NCBI RefSeq assembly: GCF_010020825.1
Contig: NZ_JAACJE010000001.1
Span: 1,302,001 to 1,366,000, forward strand
Direction: 5' to 3'
Length of the DNA: 64,000 nt
From: Acidovorax sp. 210-6
GTDB lineage: Bacteria; Pseudomonadota; Gammaproteobacteria; Burkholderiales; Burkholderiaceae_C
A model generated the notes under the pieces. The model worked only from the letters and a program-made list of their open reading frames with translations. It made no database searches and was not told the origin of the DNA. This document shows positions 49,643 to 58,053 of the stretch, in pieces (position 1 is the stretch's first letter; each line of letters begins with the position of its first letter). The translations under genes and the position numbers were made by a program.

Positions 49643-50172
49643 GGGATGTCCTCTCCACCGGGGTCGTGATGGACGCGGGCCTGCGCGCGGGCCGCGCGGC
49701 GCAACCCGTCCCGGCCCGCGTTCCGGCAGCCCCATGCTTCGGGCCGCCACTGTTTCTGCTGCTCAAGATGCTGTCTCCGTTGTGGACCCCAGGGGCCCTT
49801 ATCACATGAACTGACTAGGATTATAAATAACCATGCTCATGTAAAGGATGAATCGGGCTGGGCGGAAGTTTTTGCGGCGTGCGCATCGGGGCGCAGGGCA
49901 GGGCGGGGCCGGCGGGGCCGGACAACGCAGAGTGATGGCGCGCAAAGGGCCTGGATGCGCGCAGCGGCGCGGGCTGGCGCGGGACGGCGGGTGGCCTTGC
50001 ATCGCCCTGCGGCGGGGAGAGCCGGTGCCGCGCAGGCGGGTTCCGGGGGCGGAAGCGGGGCAACATCATTCGGAGTGATGTTGCACATTCAAGCGATTCT
50101 ATTGGCTGATCTGCTGCGGGAGTCAATCATGGCGTTTGTTCGGTGCATAACAAAAAGCCAGCCCCACGCAGC
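49643..50172. promoter_or_regulatory. Regulatory region between the LysR gene and a truncated ferredoxin-like gene
   Basis: About 530 bases without a credible gene. An AT-rich piece at 49800-49850 (GGATTATAAATAACC) is flanked by ACATGA/TCATGT and may be a promoter. A strong dyad GCAACATCA-N7-TGATGTTGC lies at 50060-50084, about 88 bases upstream of ATG 50173. These are candidate operators for the LysR or TetR protein and the disrupted operon. Confidence 0.6.
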
Positions 50173-50251
50173 ATGGAAGTCCTCGTTCAGCCCCTCAATC
50201 GTGTCGTCCAGGTCGAGCCTGGGGCGAACCTCCTCGACGCCTTGCGCGCAC
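50173..50251 (+). pseudogene. 5' fragment of a ferredoxin-like (2Fe-2S) gene cut by IS91
   Basis: From ATG 50173, 26 codons read MEVLVQPLNRVVQVEPGANL, then L-D-A-L-R-A. This is the first strand-turn-strand and helix of a 2Fe-2S ferredoxin-like domain (V-x-P-G-x-x-L-L-D-A-L-R). The oriIS end of IS91 copy 1 follows and the frame stops after a few more codons. The Cys cluster that would bind the iron-sulfur centre is missing. Could also be the start of a larger DUF4445-type corrinoid-activator protein. Confidence 0.6.
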
Positions 50252-51896
50252 GGATAGGAAATTCAACCGCATGAGGCCAAGTATGGCACGAGTTTTGGGC
50301 CTCGAAACACGTTCGGCCAAGGAAGGTTGAGCGCTCGCTTGCCGCTCAATGGCAAGAGCTTGGGAGGCAGTATGCATTTGGGCCTGGCGCGCGCGCAGCT
50401 GCTTCCCCGCAGCGATGGATACCGCCGCTTCACTGGGTCACCAATTGACGCGCTGGTCTACCTCGTCGGGTTGAGCTGCCAGATCCCAATCCGGCTCGCC
50501 TTGCGCACCATCATCCACCGGCGCGTCGCAGCCCTCCCACAGCGGTGGCCCGCGTGCCGGGGTGATGTGCGGGGGGGCAGACTCCACCCCGATGTGGTTC
50601 AGGATGTGGCGGATTTCGGCGCTGTGGGTGATGAAGGCAATGATGCGCATCTGCCCACCGCACATGGGGCACAGCAGCGGAAATGCCTCGTAGATGCGGG
50701 CAATCAGCACCGCCCACAAGTAATGCGCCGCTCGCTTCGGGCGTGCTTCAGGTTCGGGTGTGGGTGTGGCCGCGTTGCCCGGCGCCGCCACCCCAGGTAC
50801 GCCCGCGCCAGGTTGTGCAGTCTCCACCGTGGCTGGTTGCGACGCAGCAGGCTGAGCCAGCGCCGTTACCGCCGCTCTCAGCGGCGAGTTTGGTGCCAGC
50901 ACACCAAAGTAGCGGTGCCGGTGGGTGCGTGGCGGTGGCACCAGCGCGGCGATGCGGTCGATCAGTTCCAGCGGTGTGAGGTGCAGCTCATCTGCCTTGG
51001 CACCACGCTTGTCACTGGTGGGCTCGCTGCGCTGTTTGGCACAGCGGTACACCAGTTTGCTTCCCTCTTTGCGTAGGCGCTCCATGGAAAACGGTGGACG
51101 CGCGCAATAGCGCAGCAGCCGCTCCAGCGCAGCGCGGTCGTGGGCTTCGATGCAGACACCGGCGTCCACCGAGAAGCCGCTGTGTTTGTAGCCCAGCATG
51201 TCTTTGGCGTCACAGTTCTCCAGCAGGCCCCGAGCAACGAAGGCGCGCAGGATGCGTTTTTGCAGTGTGGTCTGCACTGGGGCCACGGTAGCCGCATCGA
51301 TGCCGGTGGCCGCGTGAAAGATGACACCCGGCGATGAGATTCGAGGGGTCGCATCAGCATCGCCCTCGCCCTCCACTTCCTCAAACACCCCGTCCACCAC
51401 ACAAACGTGGAAGTGGACGTGTTCATTGAGGCTGGAGCCGAATCGGTGAATGAAGGCGATGGCACCGATGTGCAGGCCTGCCTTGTCCATATGGGCCGCA
51501 CCGGGGCTGTGGGTCTGCAGAGTTTGTGCGATCACCCGCAGAAAGATGCGCAGCACCATGCTCAGCACCGCTCCGTCGCGTTGCATGAAGTACCGCAACC
51601 TCTTGGGCACGGAGAGCACCCACTGGCGCACCGGCAGGCGGGGGAAAACGTGGTCGCTCAGGTGTGCCGCCGTCTCCACCATCCGCCGCGTGGTGCACGA
51701 GGGGCAGACTCCCCGGCCTTTGCAGGAGAAGGCTACAAAGTAGTCGTGCCCACAGTCGCCGCAGCGAGCGCGGGCAAAGCCATGGGCAAAGATGCCGCAC
51801 TCAAGATACTTGGCAAACGCTTTGCGCACGAAGGGCTTGGGGGTGTGGTGGTCGCCCTGGCCGTCGAACTGACCCGCGCTGGCCAACTCTAGCCAG
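50252..51896 (-). mobile_element. IS91-family element, copy 1, 5'-truncated
   Basis: The left end is GGATAGGAAATTCAACCGC; its reverse complement TTGAATTTCCTATCC resembles IS91/ISCR oriIS ends and lies downstream of the transposase gene as expected. The sequence follows copy 2 base for base as far as I can compare, up to AGCCAG at 51896. There it joins a chemoreceptor gene fragment. The terIS end and first 31 codons of the transposase are missing. Confidence 0.85.
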
Positions 51897-52564
51897 CTGG
51901 CCTCGCTGGTGGCCGCATCGGCTCGTCCGGCCAGTTTCTTGACTTCGCCGGCCACCACGCTGAAACCCCGACCTGCCGGCCCGGCCCGGCTGGCTTCAAT
52001 GGCCGCGTTCATGGCCAGCAGATTGGTTTGCTGGGCGATGGATTGGATGGTGGCGACGATGTTTCCGATCTGGGTTGCTTTGGCCTGCAGTTCAGCAAAC
52101 ACCTCGGAGGAGCCCATCACATGCACCTGCAGGCTGAGCACCGCACTTTCCAGGCGCTGCGTCGCGTTGGCGCTGTCGTTGATGCGCTGGCCCGAGGCCT
52201 GCGCCAGGGTGGTGGCGCTTGCCATGTCGGCCAAGCAGTGCGCGAGTGAATCGCTCAGTGCCCGGGTGTCTTGGGCCAGCTTGCTCAGTTGTGTCGCTTC
52301 GATCTGGGCTGGCGCCGAGTGTGGCGCCGGCTGTGGCGCTGGTGGGGGTGCTTCGGCCGGTGGCGGAACGGCAGGTGCCTGCAGCGCCATCCGCTGCCGC
52401 CCCGTGGGCCAGGCCAGCGCAGTGAGACACAGCGCCACCAGCCCGTGTAGGTAGCGGTGCGGCGCAGAGGTCTGTGGCGCGACCACTGCGCCCAGCGACA
52501 GCAGCCAGGCCATGGCCCAAGCGAGCCGCAGCCAGAACGCGCTGGCCTTCTTGGTCGTACGCAT
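50438..52564 (-). CDS. Chimeric ORF: chemoreceptor N-terminal fragment fused to IS91 transposase
   Basis: A single open frame of 708 codons from ATG 52564. Residues 1-224 come from a methyl-accepting chemotaxis-like protein: two N-terminal hydrophobic segments, a Pro-rich linker, a helical region, and the hairpin tip ([33 protein letters not shown]). From L225 onward the sequence is the IS91-family transposase from its residue 32 to the end, with the C-x-x-C pairs, H-F-H and Tyr present. The in-frame join may be chance (one in three). Whether the fusion is expressed is unknown. Confidence 0.8.
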   Translation of the reverse strand: MRTTKKASAFWLRLAWAMAWLLSLGAVVAPQTSAPHRYLHGLVALCLTALAWPTGRQRMALQAPAVPPPAEAPPPAPQPAPHSAPAQIEATQLSKLAQDTRALSDSLAHCLADMASATTLAQASGQRINDSANATQRLESAVLSLQVHVMGSSEVFAELQAKATQIGNIVATIQSIAQQTNLLAMNAAIEASRAGPAGRGFSVVAGEVKKLAGRADAATSEASWLELASAGQFDGQGDHHTPKPFVRKAFAKYLECGIFAHGFARARCGDCGHDYFVAFSCKGRGVCPSCTTRRMVETAAHLSDHVFPRLPVRQWVLSVPKRLRYFMQRDGAVLSMVLRIFLRVIAQTLQTHSPGAAHMDKAGLHIGAIAFIHRFGSSLNEHVHFHVCVVDGVFEEVEGEGDADATPRISSPGVIFHAATGIDAATVAPVQTTLQKRILRAFVARGLLENCDAKDMLGYKHSGFSVDAGVCIEAHDRAALERLLRYCARPPFSMERLRKEGSKLVYRCAKQRSEPTSDKRGAKADELHLTPLELIDRIAALVPPPRTHRHRYFGVLAPNSPLRAAVTALAQPAASQPATVETAQPGAGVPGVAAPGNAATPTPEPEARPKRAAHYLWAVLIARIYEAFPLLCPMCGGQMRIIAFITHSAEIRHILNHIGVESAPPHITPARGPPLWEGCDAPVDDGAQGEPDWDLAAQPDEVDQRVNW

Positions 52565-52668
52565 AGACGCATTCCTGTTGGGTGCCGGGCCGCCCGGGCA
52601 GGCGGTCCGTCGCACTTGGGGCCCAGTGTTAAGCGCACTGGGTACCCAACCACCGAAAGAGCGGGCGA

Positions 52669-52810
52669 TCAAGCCATGACAAGGGCCCGGTTGATGCGAT
52701 CGCCTATGTAGTGCGCTAGCGCATACACCGTCTGCGAAGGGTTGTAGCTACTCGAGGCAGGCAACAAGTTCGCATAGACGGCGGGTGCAGGGGCATCGCA
52801 GATGCCCCTT
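52669..52810 (-). pseudogene. C-terminal tail of a GMC-oxidoreductase-like gene
   Basis: An open minus-strand stretch encodes [20 protein letters not shown] and [12 protein letters not shown], ending with a stop at 52669. The pattern L-P-x-S-x-x-x-N-P-x-x-T-x-x-A-L-A-x-x-x-x-D-x-I is that of the GMC oxidoreductase C-terminus. No upstream part of the gene remains, since the hydrolase gene ends at 52811. A related tail is found at 54363-54457. Confidence 0.5.
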
Positions 52811-54271
52811 TCAGGGCGCACAACTGAAGGTCACAGCCGACGCCTCGGCTATCAGCCTGTCAGCGTCAGGCCTGAGCATGACGCGATCAGTGACGTTTTG
52901 GTCTGTTAAAGCGCGAAACTGGGCAAGATAGTTTGCTGGGCTACCGTAGCGAGAACACATCTCAGCGTCACTGAAATTGACACTGGATCCCGCCAACTGG
53001 CAAAAGAGGCTGCCACTGTTGGTTCCTAGGTTCATGGCCCTCGGAACGTCGAACAAGGCGGTGCGAAGTCCTCCCACAACCCGGTTGTCTGTGCCACGCT
53101 CAAATACACCGCCGCTGCCATAGACATAACGTGGCACTGAAGCAGGTGCTTGACCGCCACCGACCCAAGTACTGAGTGCAGAGAGTGCCGCCGACAAAAT
53201 CGGGCCGTTCGGTACCTGACTCCATAGGGGTAACGTAGCGCAGTTGCCCGACTCGATCACGTTGGTTAGAGAGATTGCAGTACCTGCGCCATTGCGAAAG
53301 ACACCATCACGCAATGTGCTTGGATCAATGTACCCCGTCAACTCAGCCAGCGATACATGCGACGCACCGGCAAGTTCCCACCAACGATTGTCCGCATCAT
53401 CTGCCTGCGGTGGACCAGCCAGGGTGGCACTGAACTCTGTGCCCACAGACAGAACCTTGACGCCCACATCGGCCCGAAGCTGTGTGCCTCGGTCATACAG
53501 AAGGAAGCCTTCGTAGACCTTATGAAGGGGATGAATGGTGTTGTGATATCTCTCCAACTTCGCCGCCGACTGCGACTCACCAGCTGCAAGCACCCGCCTT
53601 ACTTGCAAGCCCGGGAGCAATGTGGACGATCCCTTCTTTAGGGCCTGGCCGATCTGTGACATCACATCCCAGGCCAGGACATCCCCACCTGCCTGCACAC
53701 CGCCCGCTGGGTCAATGTCAGTGCCCGTCTTTGGATCAACGTTTGGTGCATCGAGTGAAATGATCCCATAACGGGTTGAATTCCATCGCCGTAGCGTTTG
53801 AGCGCCAACGCGCTGAGCGGTGACGCCAACATAGGCGTACCCCTCACGCGTAATCAAGTCATGGGTGGCGCCGAAGACAACGTCGAGATCTTGCCCCGTG
53901 GTGACATTCAGCCACTCCACCACGACAGTGCCATTAAATTTTGCAGGGTCAGTGGGTGCACGGACCACAACACGGGTCGTATAGGGGTGCCCGCTGTCGA
54001 TCACCTCCGCATCCGTCATGGGGTTGCTGATCCGATAGCGGCTGGCTGTTCCGCGAACGTAGAACTCCTTTTCAGAATAATTCGCGGCCTCCAGCGAGAC
54101 TGGGCTGGCATTGAAGGTGGTTCCACCCGCTGTAATGGCCTCTATCGATGGAACAGGCACGCTGCTGCTGGTGTTGTCTTGGGAACCGCTACCGCCGCCG
54201 CAACCCCCTGCCAGTGCGGTTGCCAGGAGAGACGCCCAAAGGAATCGCAGTCGTTTGTGTGTAGATTTCAT
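52811..54271 (-). CDS. Exported alpha/beta-hydrolase-domain lipoprotein
   Basis: The product is 486 aa from ATG 54271. The lipobox L-A-G-G-C-G-G-G lies near residue 22. The sequence has the layout of the large alpha/beta hydrolase domain family (Abhydrolase_10-like): T-T-R-V-V-V-R-A-P, G-T-V-V-V-E-W-L-N-V, Y-A-Y-V-G-V-T-A-Q, and the nucleophile elbow A-A-G-E-S-Q-S-A. The C-terminal part has V-S-L-A-E-L and W-x-x-x-G-x-x-P. The substrate is unknown. GC content is lower than in the transfer region, in line with a separate origin. Confidence 0.85.
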   Translation of the reverse strand: MKSTHKRLRFLWASLLATALAGGCGGGSGSQDNTSSSVPVPSIEAITAGGTTFNASPVSLEAANYSEKEFYVRGTASRYRISNPMTDAEVIDSGHPYTTRVVVRAPTDPAKFNGTVVVEWLNVTTGQDLDVVFGATHDLITREGYAYVGVTAQRVGAQTLRRWNSTRYGIISLDAPNVDPKTGTDIDPAGGVQAGGDVLAWDVMSQIGQALKKGSSTLLPGLQVRRVLAAGESQSAAKLERYHNTIHPLHKVYEGFLLYDRGTQLRADVGVKVLSVGTEFSATLAGPPQADDADNRWWELAGASHVSLAELTGYIDPSTLRDGVFRNGAGTAISLTNVIESGNCATLPLWSQVPNGPILSAALSALSTWVGGGQAPASVPRYVYGSGGVFERGTDNRVVGGLRTALFDVPRAMNLGTNSGSLFCQLAGSSVNFSDAEMCSRYGSPANYLAQFRALTDQNVTDRVMLRPDADRLIAEASAVTFSCAP

Positions 54272-54362
54272 GCATGTCTCCGTTGAATATTTTGCAAATG
54301 GGCGCCCCGCCCATCCATGTCGGGATTGGCCGCTTCTGTGTGAGGGGGGGTGCTCTGTGCCT

Positions 54363-54457
54363 TCAGACTGGGGATGCTCTTTTACGGGCTCCAGTGATCC
54401 CGTCCAAGATGTAGTGCGCCAGTGCGTACACCGTCTCCGAAGGATTGTAGCCGATAC
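54363..54457 (-). pseudogene. Second GMC-oxidoreductase-like C-terminal tail, cut by IS91 copy 2
   Basis: Minus-strand reading gives [20 protein letters not shown], then a charged end and a stop at 54363. It is homologous to the tail at 52669-52810 (NPS[EQ]TVYALAHYI shared) but not identical. The upstream part of the gene was replaced by the oriIS end of IS91 copy 2. Confidence 0.5.
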
Positions 54458-54643
54458 GGATAGGAAATTCAACCGCATGAGGCCAAGTATGGCACGAGTT
54501 TTGGGCCTCGAAACACGTTCGGCCAAGGAAGGTTGAGCGCTCGCTTGCCGCTCAATGGCAAGAGCTTGGGAGGCAGTATGCATTTGGGCCTGGCGCGCGC
54601 GCAGCTGCTTCCCCGCAGCGATGGATACCGCCGCTTCACTGGG

Positions 54644-56191
54644 TCACCAATTGACGCGCTGGTCTACCTCGTCGGGTTGAGCTGCCAGATCCCAATCCGG
54701 CTCGCCTTGCGCACCATCATCCACCGGCGCGTCGCAGCCCTCCCACAGCGGTGGCCCGCGTGCCGGGGTGATGTGCGGGGGGGCAGACTCCACCCCGATG
54801 TGGTTCAGGATGTGGCGGATTTCGGCGCTGTGGGTGATGAAGGCAATGATGCGCATCTGCCCACCGCACATGGGGCACAGCAGCGGAAATGCCTCGTAGA
54901 TGCGGGCAATCAGCACCGCCCACAAGTAATGCGCCGCTCGCTTCGGGCGTGCTTCAGGTTCGGGTGTGGGTGTGGCCGCGTTGCCCGGCGCCGCCACCCC
55001 AGGTACGCCCGCGCCAGGTTGTGCAGTCTCCACCGTGGCTGGTTGCGACGCAGCAGGCTGAGCCAGCGCCGTTACCGCCGCTCTCAGCGGCGAGTTTGGT
55101 GCCAGCACACCAAAGTAGCGGTGCCGGTGGGTGCGTGGCGGTGGCACCAGCGCGGCGATGCGGTCGATCAGTTCCAGCGGTGTGAGGTGCAGCTCATCTG
55201 CCTTGGCACCACGCTTGTCACTGGTGGGCTCGCTGCGCTGTTTGGCACAGCGGTACACCAGTTTGCTTCCCTCTTTGCGTAGGCGCTCCATGGAAAACGG
55301 TGGACGCGCGCAATAGCGCAGCAGCCGCTCCAGCGCAGCGCGGTCGTGGGCTTCGATGCAGACACCGGCGTCCACCGAGAAGCCGCTGTGTTTGTAGCCC
55401 AGCATGTCTTTGGCGTCACAGTTCTCCAGCAGGCCCCGAGCAACGAAGGCGCGCAGGATGCGTTTTTGCAGTGTGGTCTGCACTGGGGCCACGGTAGCCG
55501 CATCGATGCCGGTGGCCGCGTGAAAGATGACACCCGGCGATGAGATTCGAGGGGTCGCATCAGCATCGCCCTCGCCCTCCACTTCCTCAAACACCCCGTC
55601 CACCACACAAACGTGGAAGTGGACGTGTTCATTGAGGCTGGAGCCGAATCGGTGAATGAAGGCGATGGCACCGATGTGCAGGCCTGCCTTGTCCATATGG
55701 GCCGCACCGGGGCTGTGGGTCTGCAGAGTTTGTGCGATCACCCGCAGAAAGATGCGCAGCACCATGCTCAGCACCGCTCCGTCGCGTTGCATGAAGTACC
55801 GCAACCTCTTGGGCACGGAGAGCACCCACTGGCGCACCGGCAGGCGGGGGAAAACGTGGTCGCTCAGGTGTGCCGCCGTCTCCACCATCCGCCGCGTGGT
55901 GCACGAGGGGCAGACTCCCCGGCCTTTGCAGGAGAAGGCTACAAAGTAGTCGTGCCCACAGTCGCCGCAGCGAGCGCGGGCAAAGCCATGGGCAAAGATG
56001 CCGCACTCAAGATACTTGGCAAACGCTTTGCGCACGAAGGGCTTGGGGGTGTGGTGGTCGCCCTGGCCGTCGAACTGACCCGCGCTGGCCAACTCTAGCC
56101 AGGTCTCGTAGTGCTCGGCTACCATTTGGTAGAGCAGCGTGCGTTCGGGGTGGCGTGGGTTGTAGAGCTTGGGCTTGGAAGTGGCTGACAT
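54644..56191 (-). CDS. IS91-family rolling-circle transposase, full length
   Basis: The product is 515 aa from ATG 56191. The N-terminal zinc finger has C75-x2-C78 and C94-x2-C97 (G-V-C-P-S-C). HUH metal site: N-E-H-V-H191-F-H193-V. Catalytic Tyr candidate Y293 in L-L-R-Y-C-A-R. A Pro/Ala/Glu-rich linker ([16 protein letters not shown]) precedes a second Cys pair (C-P-M-C-G-G). It nicks at oriIS and drives one-ended rolling-circle transposition. The start has no ribosome site and lies directly after a LexA-like palindrome. A TTG at 56248 is a less likely start. Confidence 0.93.
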   Translation of the reverse strand: MSATSKPKLYNPRHPERTLLYQMVAEHYETWLELASAGQFDGQGDHHTPKPFVRKAFAKYLECGIFAHGFARARCGDCGHDYFVAFSCKGRGVCPSCTTRRMVETAAHLSDHVFPRLPVRQWVLSVPKRLRYFMQRDGAVLSMVLRIFLRVIAQTLQTHSPGAAHMDKAGLHIGAIAFIHRFGSSLNEHVHFHVCVVDGVFEEVEGEGDADATPRISSPGVIFHAATGIDAATVAPVQTTLQKRILRAFVARGLLENCDAKDMLGYKHSGFSVDAGVCIEAHDRAALERLLRYCARPPFSMERLRKEGSKLVYRCAKQRSEPTSDKRGAKADELHLTPLELIDRIAALVPPPRTHRHRYFGVLAPNSPLRAAVTALAQPAASQPATVETAQPGAGVPGVAAPGNAATPTPEPEARPKRAAHYLWAVLIARIYEAFPLLCPMCGGQMRIIAFITHSAEIRHILNHIGVESAPPHITPARGPPLWEGCDAPVDDGAQGEPDWDLAAQPDEVDQRVNW

Positions 56192-56194
56192 GAA

Positions 56195-56214
56195 TACTGT
56201 ACAAATGCACAGTA
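56195..56214. promoter_or_regulatory. LexA-box-like palindrome at the transposase start
   Basis: TACTGT-ACAAATGC-ACAGTA (56195-56214) is a perfect inverted repeat and matches the LexA consensus CTGT-N8-ACAG. The symmetry extends to AATACTGT/ACAGTATT (56193-56216). It ends three bases before the transposase ATG and may overlap a promoter -10 (TACTGT read on the minus strand), giving a nearly leaderless mRNA. Confidence 0.65.
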
Positions 56215-56244
56215 TTCTGCGGCGATTGTTTGGGTACGCAAAGC

Positions 56245-56278
56245 ACAAGGCCCGAACCGTCGCCAGTTCGGGCCTTGT
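56245..56278 (-). terminator. Stem-loop terminator downstream of the lpd fragment
   Basis: ACAAGGCCCGAAC (56245-56257) and GTTCGGGCCTTGT (56266-56278) form a perfect 13-bp stem with an eight-base loop, 21 bases beyond the lpd stop. The T run after it is weak (GCTTTG). Confidence 0.75.
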
Positions 56279-56299
56279 CAGGGTAGCTTGGCTGCGGAC

Positions 56300-56893
56300 T
56301 TACTTGCGCGCAGGCGGCACATCCGTGCAGCTGCCATGCGCCACTTCCGCCGCCATGCCGATGCTCTCGCCCAGCGTCGGATGCGGGTGGATGGTCTTGC
56401 CGATGTCGACAGCGTCCGCACCCATCTCGATGGCCAGGGCGATCTCGCCGATCATGTCGCCCGCATGCGTGCCGACCATGCCGCCGCCCAGGATCTTGCC
56501 GTGGCCCCGGCCAGCATGGCCGTCTCCTGATCCTGCTTCGGGGCTGTCGTCGAACAGCAGCTTGGTGACGCCTTCGTCGCGGCCGTTGGCAATGGCGCGG
56601 CCCGAGGCCGCCCAGGGGAACAGGCCCTTCTTGACCTTGATGCCCTGCTGCTTGGCCTGGTCTTCGGTCAGGCCCACCCAGGCCACTTCGGGGTCGGTGT
56701 AGGCCACGCTGGGGATCACGCGGGCGTTGAAGGCGGCGCTGGCCAGTTCCTTGTTGCCCTGCAATTCGCCGGCGATCACTTCCGCCGCCACATGCGCCTC
56801 GTGCACCGCCTTGTGCGCCAGCATGGGCTGGCCCACGATGTCGCCGATGGCGAAGATGTGCGGCACATTGGTGCGCATCTGGATGTCCACGTT
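56300..56893 (-). pseudogene. lpd: 3' fragment of dihydrolipoamide dehydrogenase gene
   Basis: About 197 codons remain, reading V-D-I-Q-M-R-T-N-V-P-H-I-F-A-I-G-D-I-V-G-Q-P-M-L-A-H-K-A, V-A-Y-T-D-P-E-V-A-W-V-G, then the dimerisation domain with H-P-H-P-T-L-G-E-S near the C-terminus. The N-terminal FAD/NAD part with the redox Cys pair is absent. The 5' side is cut exactly where an IS1071-like inverted repeat begins (56894). A stretch around 56510-56545 (SPEAGSGDGHAGRGHGKILG) departs from the usual family sequence. Confidence 0.9.
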
Positions 56894-56931
56894 GGGGTCT
56901 CCTCGTTTTCAGTGCAATAAGTGACGGTACG
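56894..56931. repeat. IS1071/Tn3-family-like terminal inverted repeat, single copy
   Basis: The sequence starting GGGGTCTCCTCGTTTTCAGT at 56894 and continuing GCAATAAGTGACGGTACG looks like the outer end of IS1071 (Tn3-family ends start GGGG). It joins directly to the truncated lpd gene. No transposase and no second inverted repeat follow; 57037 already belongs to a hydrolase gene. It is a remnant left by an IS1071-type insertion and later deletion. Confidence 0.7.
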
Positions 56932-57036
56932 AAAAGCTAGCACTGGCGCGGAGGTGGTGTTGGTAGATCGTTGATTTCATTGACTTTCCTGTTCACTTTC
57001 AAATCTGCGATTCGTGGCGTCAAACCGTGGTCGGTT

Positions 57037-57948
57037 TCATCCATTGGTGCCAGTTATCGATGCATTTGGCCGCGAAGGCAGGATTTGGTCAGCAGATTGT
57101 GTCGGCGGCATCACTTCGTGCAGAAAGGTCGCGACGCTGGCGACAAAGGCATCGTTGGCGTCACCGGCAATCATGTGGCCGGCGCCCTTCAGGTCGACAA
57201 AGCGCGCCCGCGGCAAGGTTTGCACCAGGGCGCGTGCATCTTCCTCGGTGATGACGTCGCTGCGCTGGCCGCGCAGCAGCATGGTGGGCGCTTGCAGACC
57301 GCGCAGGGCGCGCTCGTAGCCGTCGGCGTCGCGCCGGTGGTTGTGGTTGGCCTCGCTCATCATGAGCGGATCCCAGTGCCAATTCCAGCGGCCTTGCGCA
57401 TTGAGGCGCAGGTTTTTCTTCAAACCCTCGATCGGGCCTTCCATCGGTCGGCCCCGGTAGGCGGCAATATGCTGGGCGGCTTCTTCGAGCGACGCAAAGC
57501 CATCGGGCCGTGCCCGCATGAAACTCACGATGCGCTCGACGCCGGCTTCTTCCATGCGCGGCGCAATGTCCACCAGCACCAGCGCGTTGATCGGCGGCGC
57601 ATGAGGGCGCCCGATGGCGGCCATGCTGGTCAAGCCCCCCAGGGAGGCCCCGACCACCGCCAGCGGCGTGCCCAGCTCGCGCCAGATGCAGCACATGGTG
57701 TCGGCGAGCGTCTCTATGCGGTAGTCGCCATCCGAGGCCCAGGCGCTGTCGCCGTGGCCGGGCAAATCCAGTGCCACGGTGTACCAGCCGACGTCACCCA
57801 GCACCTGCCCGGCCTTGCCCCAGGCATGGCGCGTCTGCCCGCCACCATGCAGCAGCAACACCGTGGGCGCACCCACCGGCCCATACACGTCGGCCACCAA
57901 GGGGCCACCAGCGAAGCCGGAAAACTCTCGCCGTTCGAAAATATTCAT
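57037..57948 (-). CDS. Alpha/beta-fold hydrolase
   Basis: The product is 303 aa from ATG 57948 (AAGGA upstream). Oxyanion region L-L-L-H-G-G-G-Q-T-R-H-A-W, D-L-P-G-H-G-D-S, nucleophile elbow V-V-G-A-S102-L-G-G, and the C-terminal G-A-G-H-M-I with the catalytic His. It could be an esterase, a C-C hydrolase or a lactonase; the substrate is unknown. It follows the ABC binding-protein gene on the same strand at about 105 bases. Confidence 0.92.
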   Translation of the reverse strand: MNIFERREFSGFAGGPLVADVYGPVGAPTVLLLHGGGQTRHAWGKAGQVLGDVGWYTVALDLPGHGDSAWASDGDYRIETLADTMCCIWRELGTPLAVVGASLGGLTSMAAIGRPHAPPINALVLVDIAPRMEEAGVERIVSFMRARPDGFASLEEAAQHIAAYRGRPMEGPIEGLKKNLRLNAQGRWNWHWDPLMMSEANHNHRRDADGYERALRGLQAPTMLLRGQRSDVITEEDARALVQTLPRARFVDLKGAGHMIAGDANDAFVASVATFLHEVMPPTQSADQILPSRPNASITGTNG

Positions 57949-58053
57949 GCAGGATCCTTCCTCAACCGAACGCCGTCGTTCCGTGGTCCAGTCTTCCATG
58001 GAAGATATCTCTTCGAGAAAAGCACAACGGAACTTGGTTTCACCATCGCCACC

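Larger units (their letters stand above)
54458..56244 (-). mobile_element. IS91-family element, copy 2, apparently complete
   Basis: It begins with the same oriIS end as copies 1 and 3 (GGATAGGAAATTC at 54458) and carries a full-length transposase gene. The terIS boundary cannot be fixed because no other copy keeps it; it lies between 56217 and about 56244, before the lpd terminator hairpin. Flanks show no target duplication, as usual for this rolling-circle family. Confidence 0.85.

Noticed and set aside
50327-51076. 249-codon plus-strand frame repeated in each IS91 copy (also at 54533 and 60161)
   Set aside because: It is antisense to the transposase C-terminal part; repetition only reflects the three IS copies.
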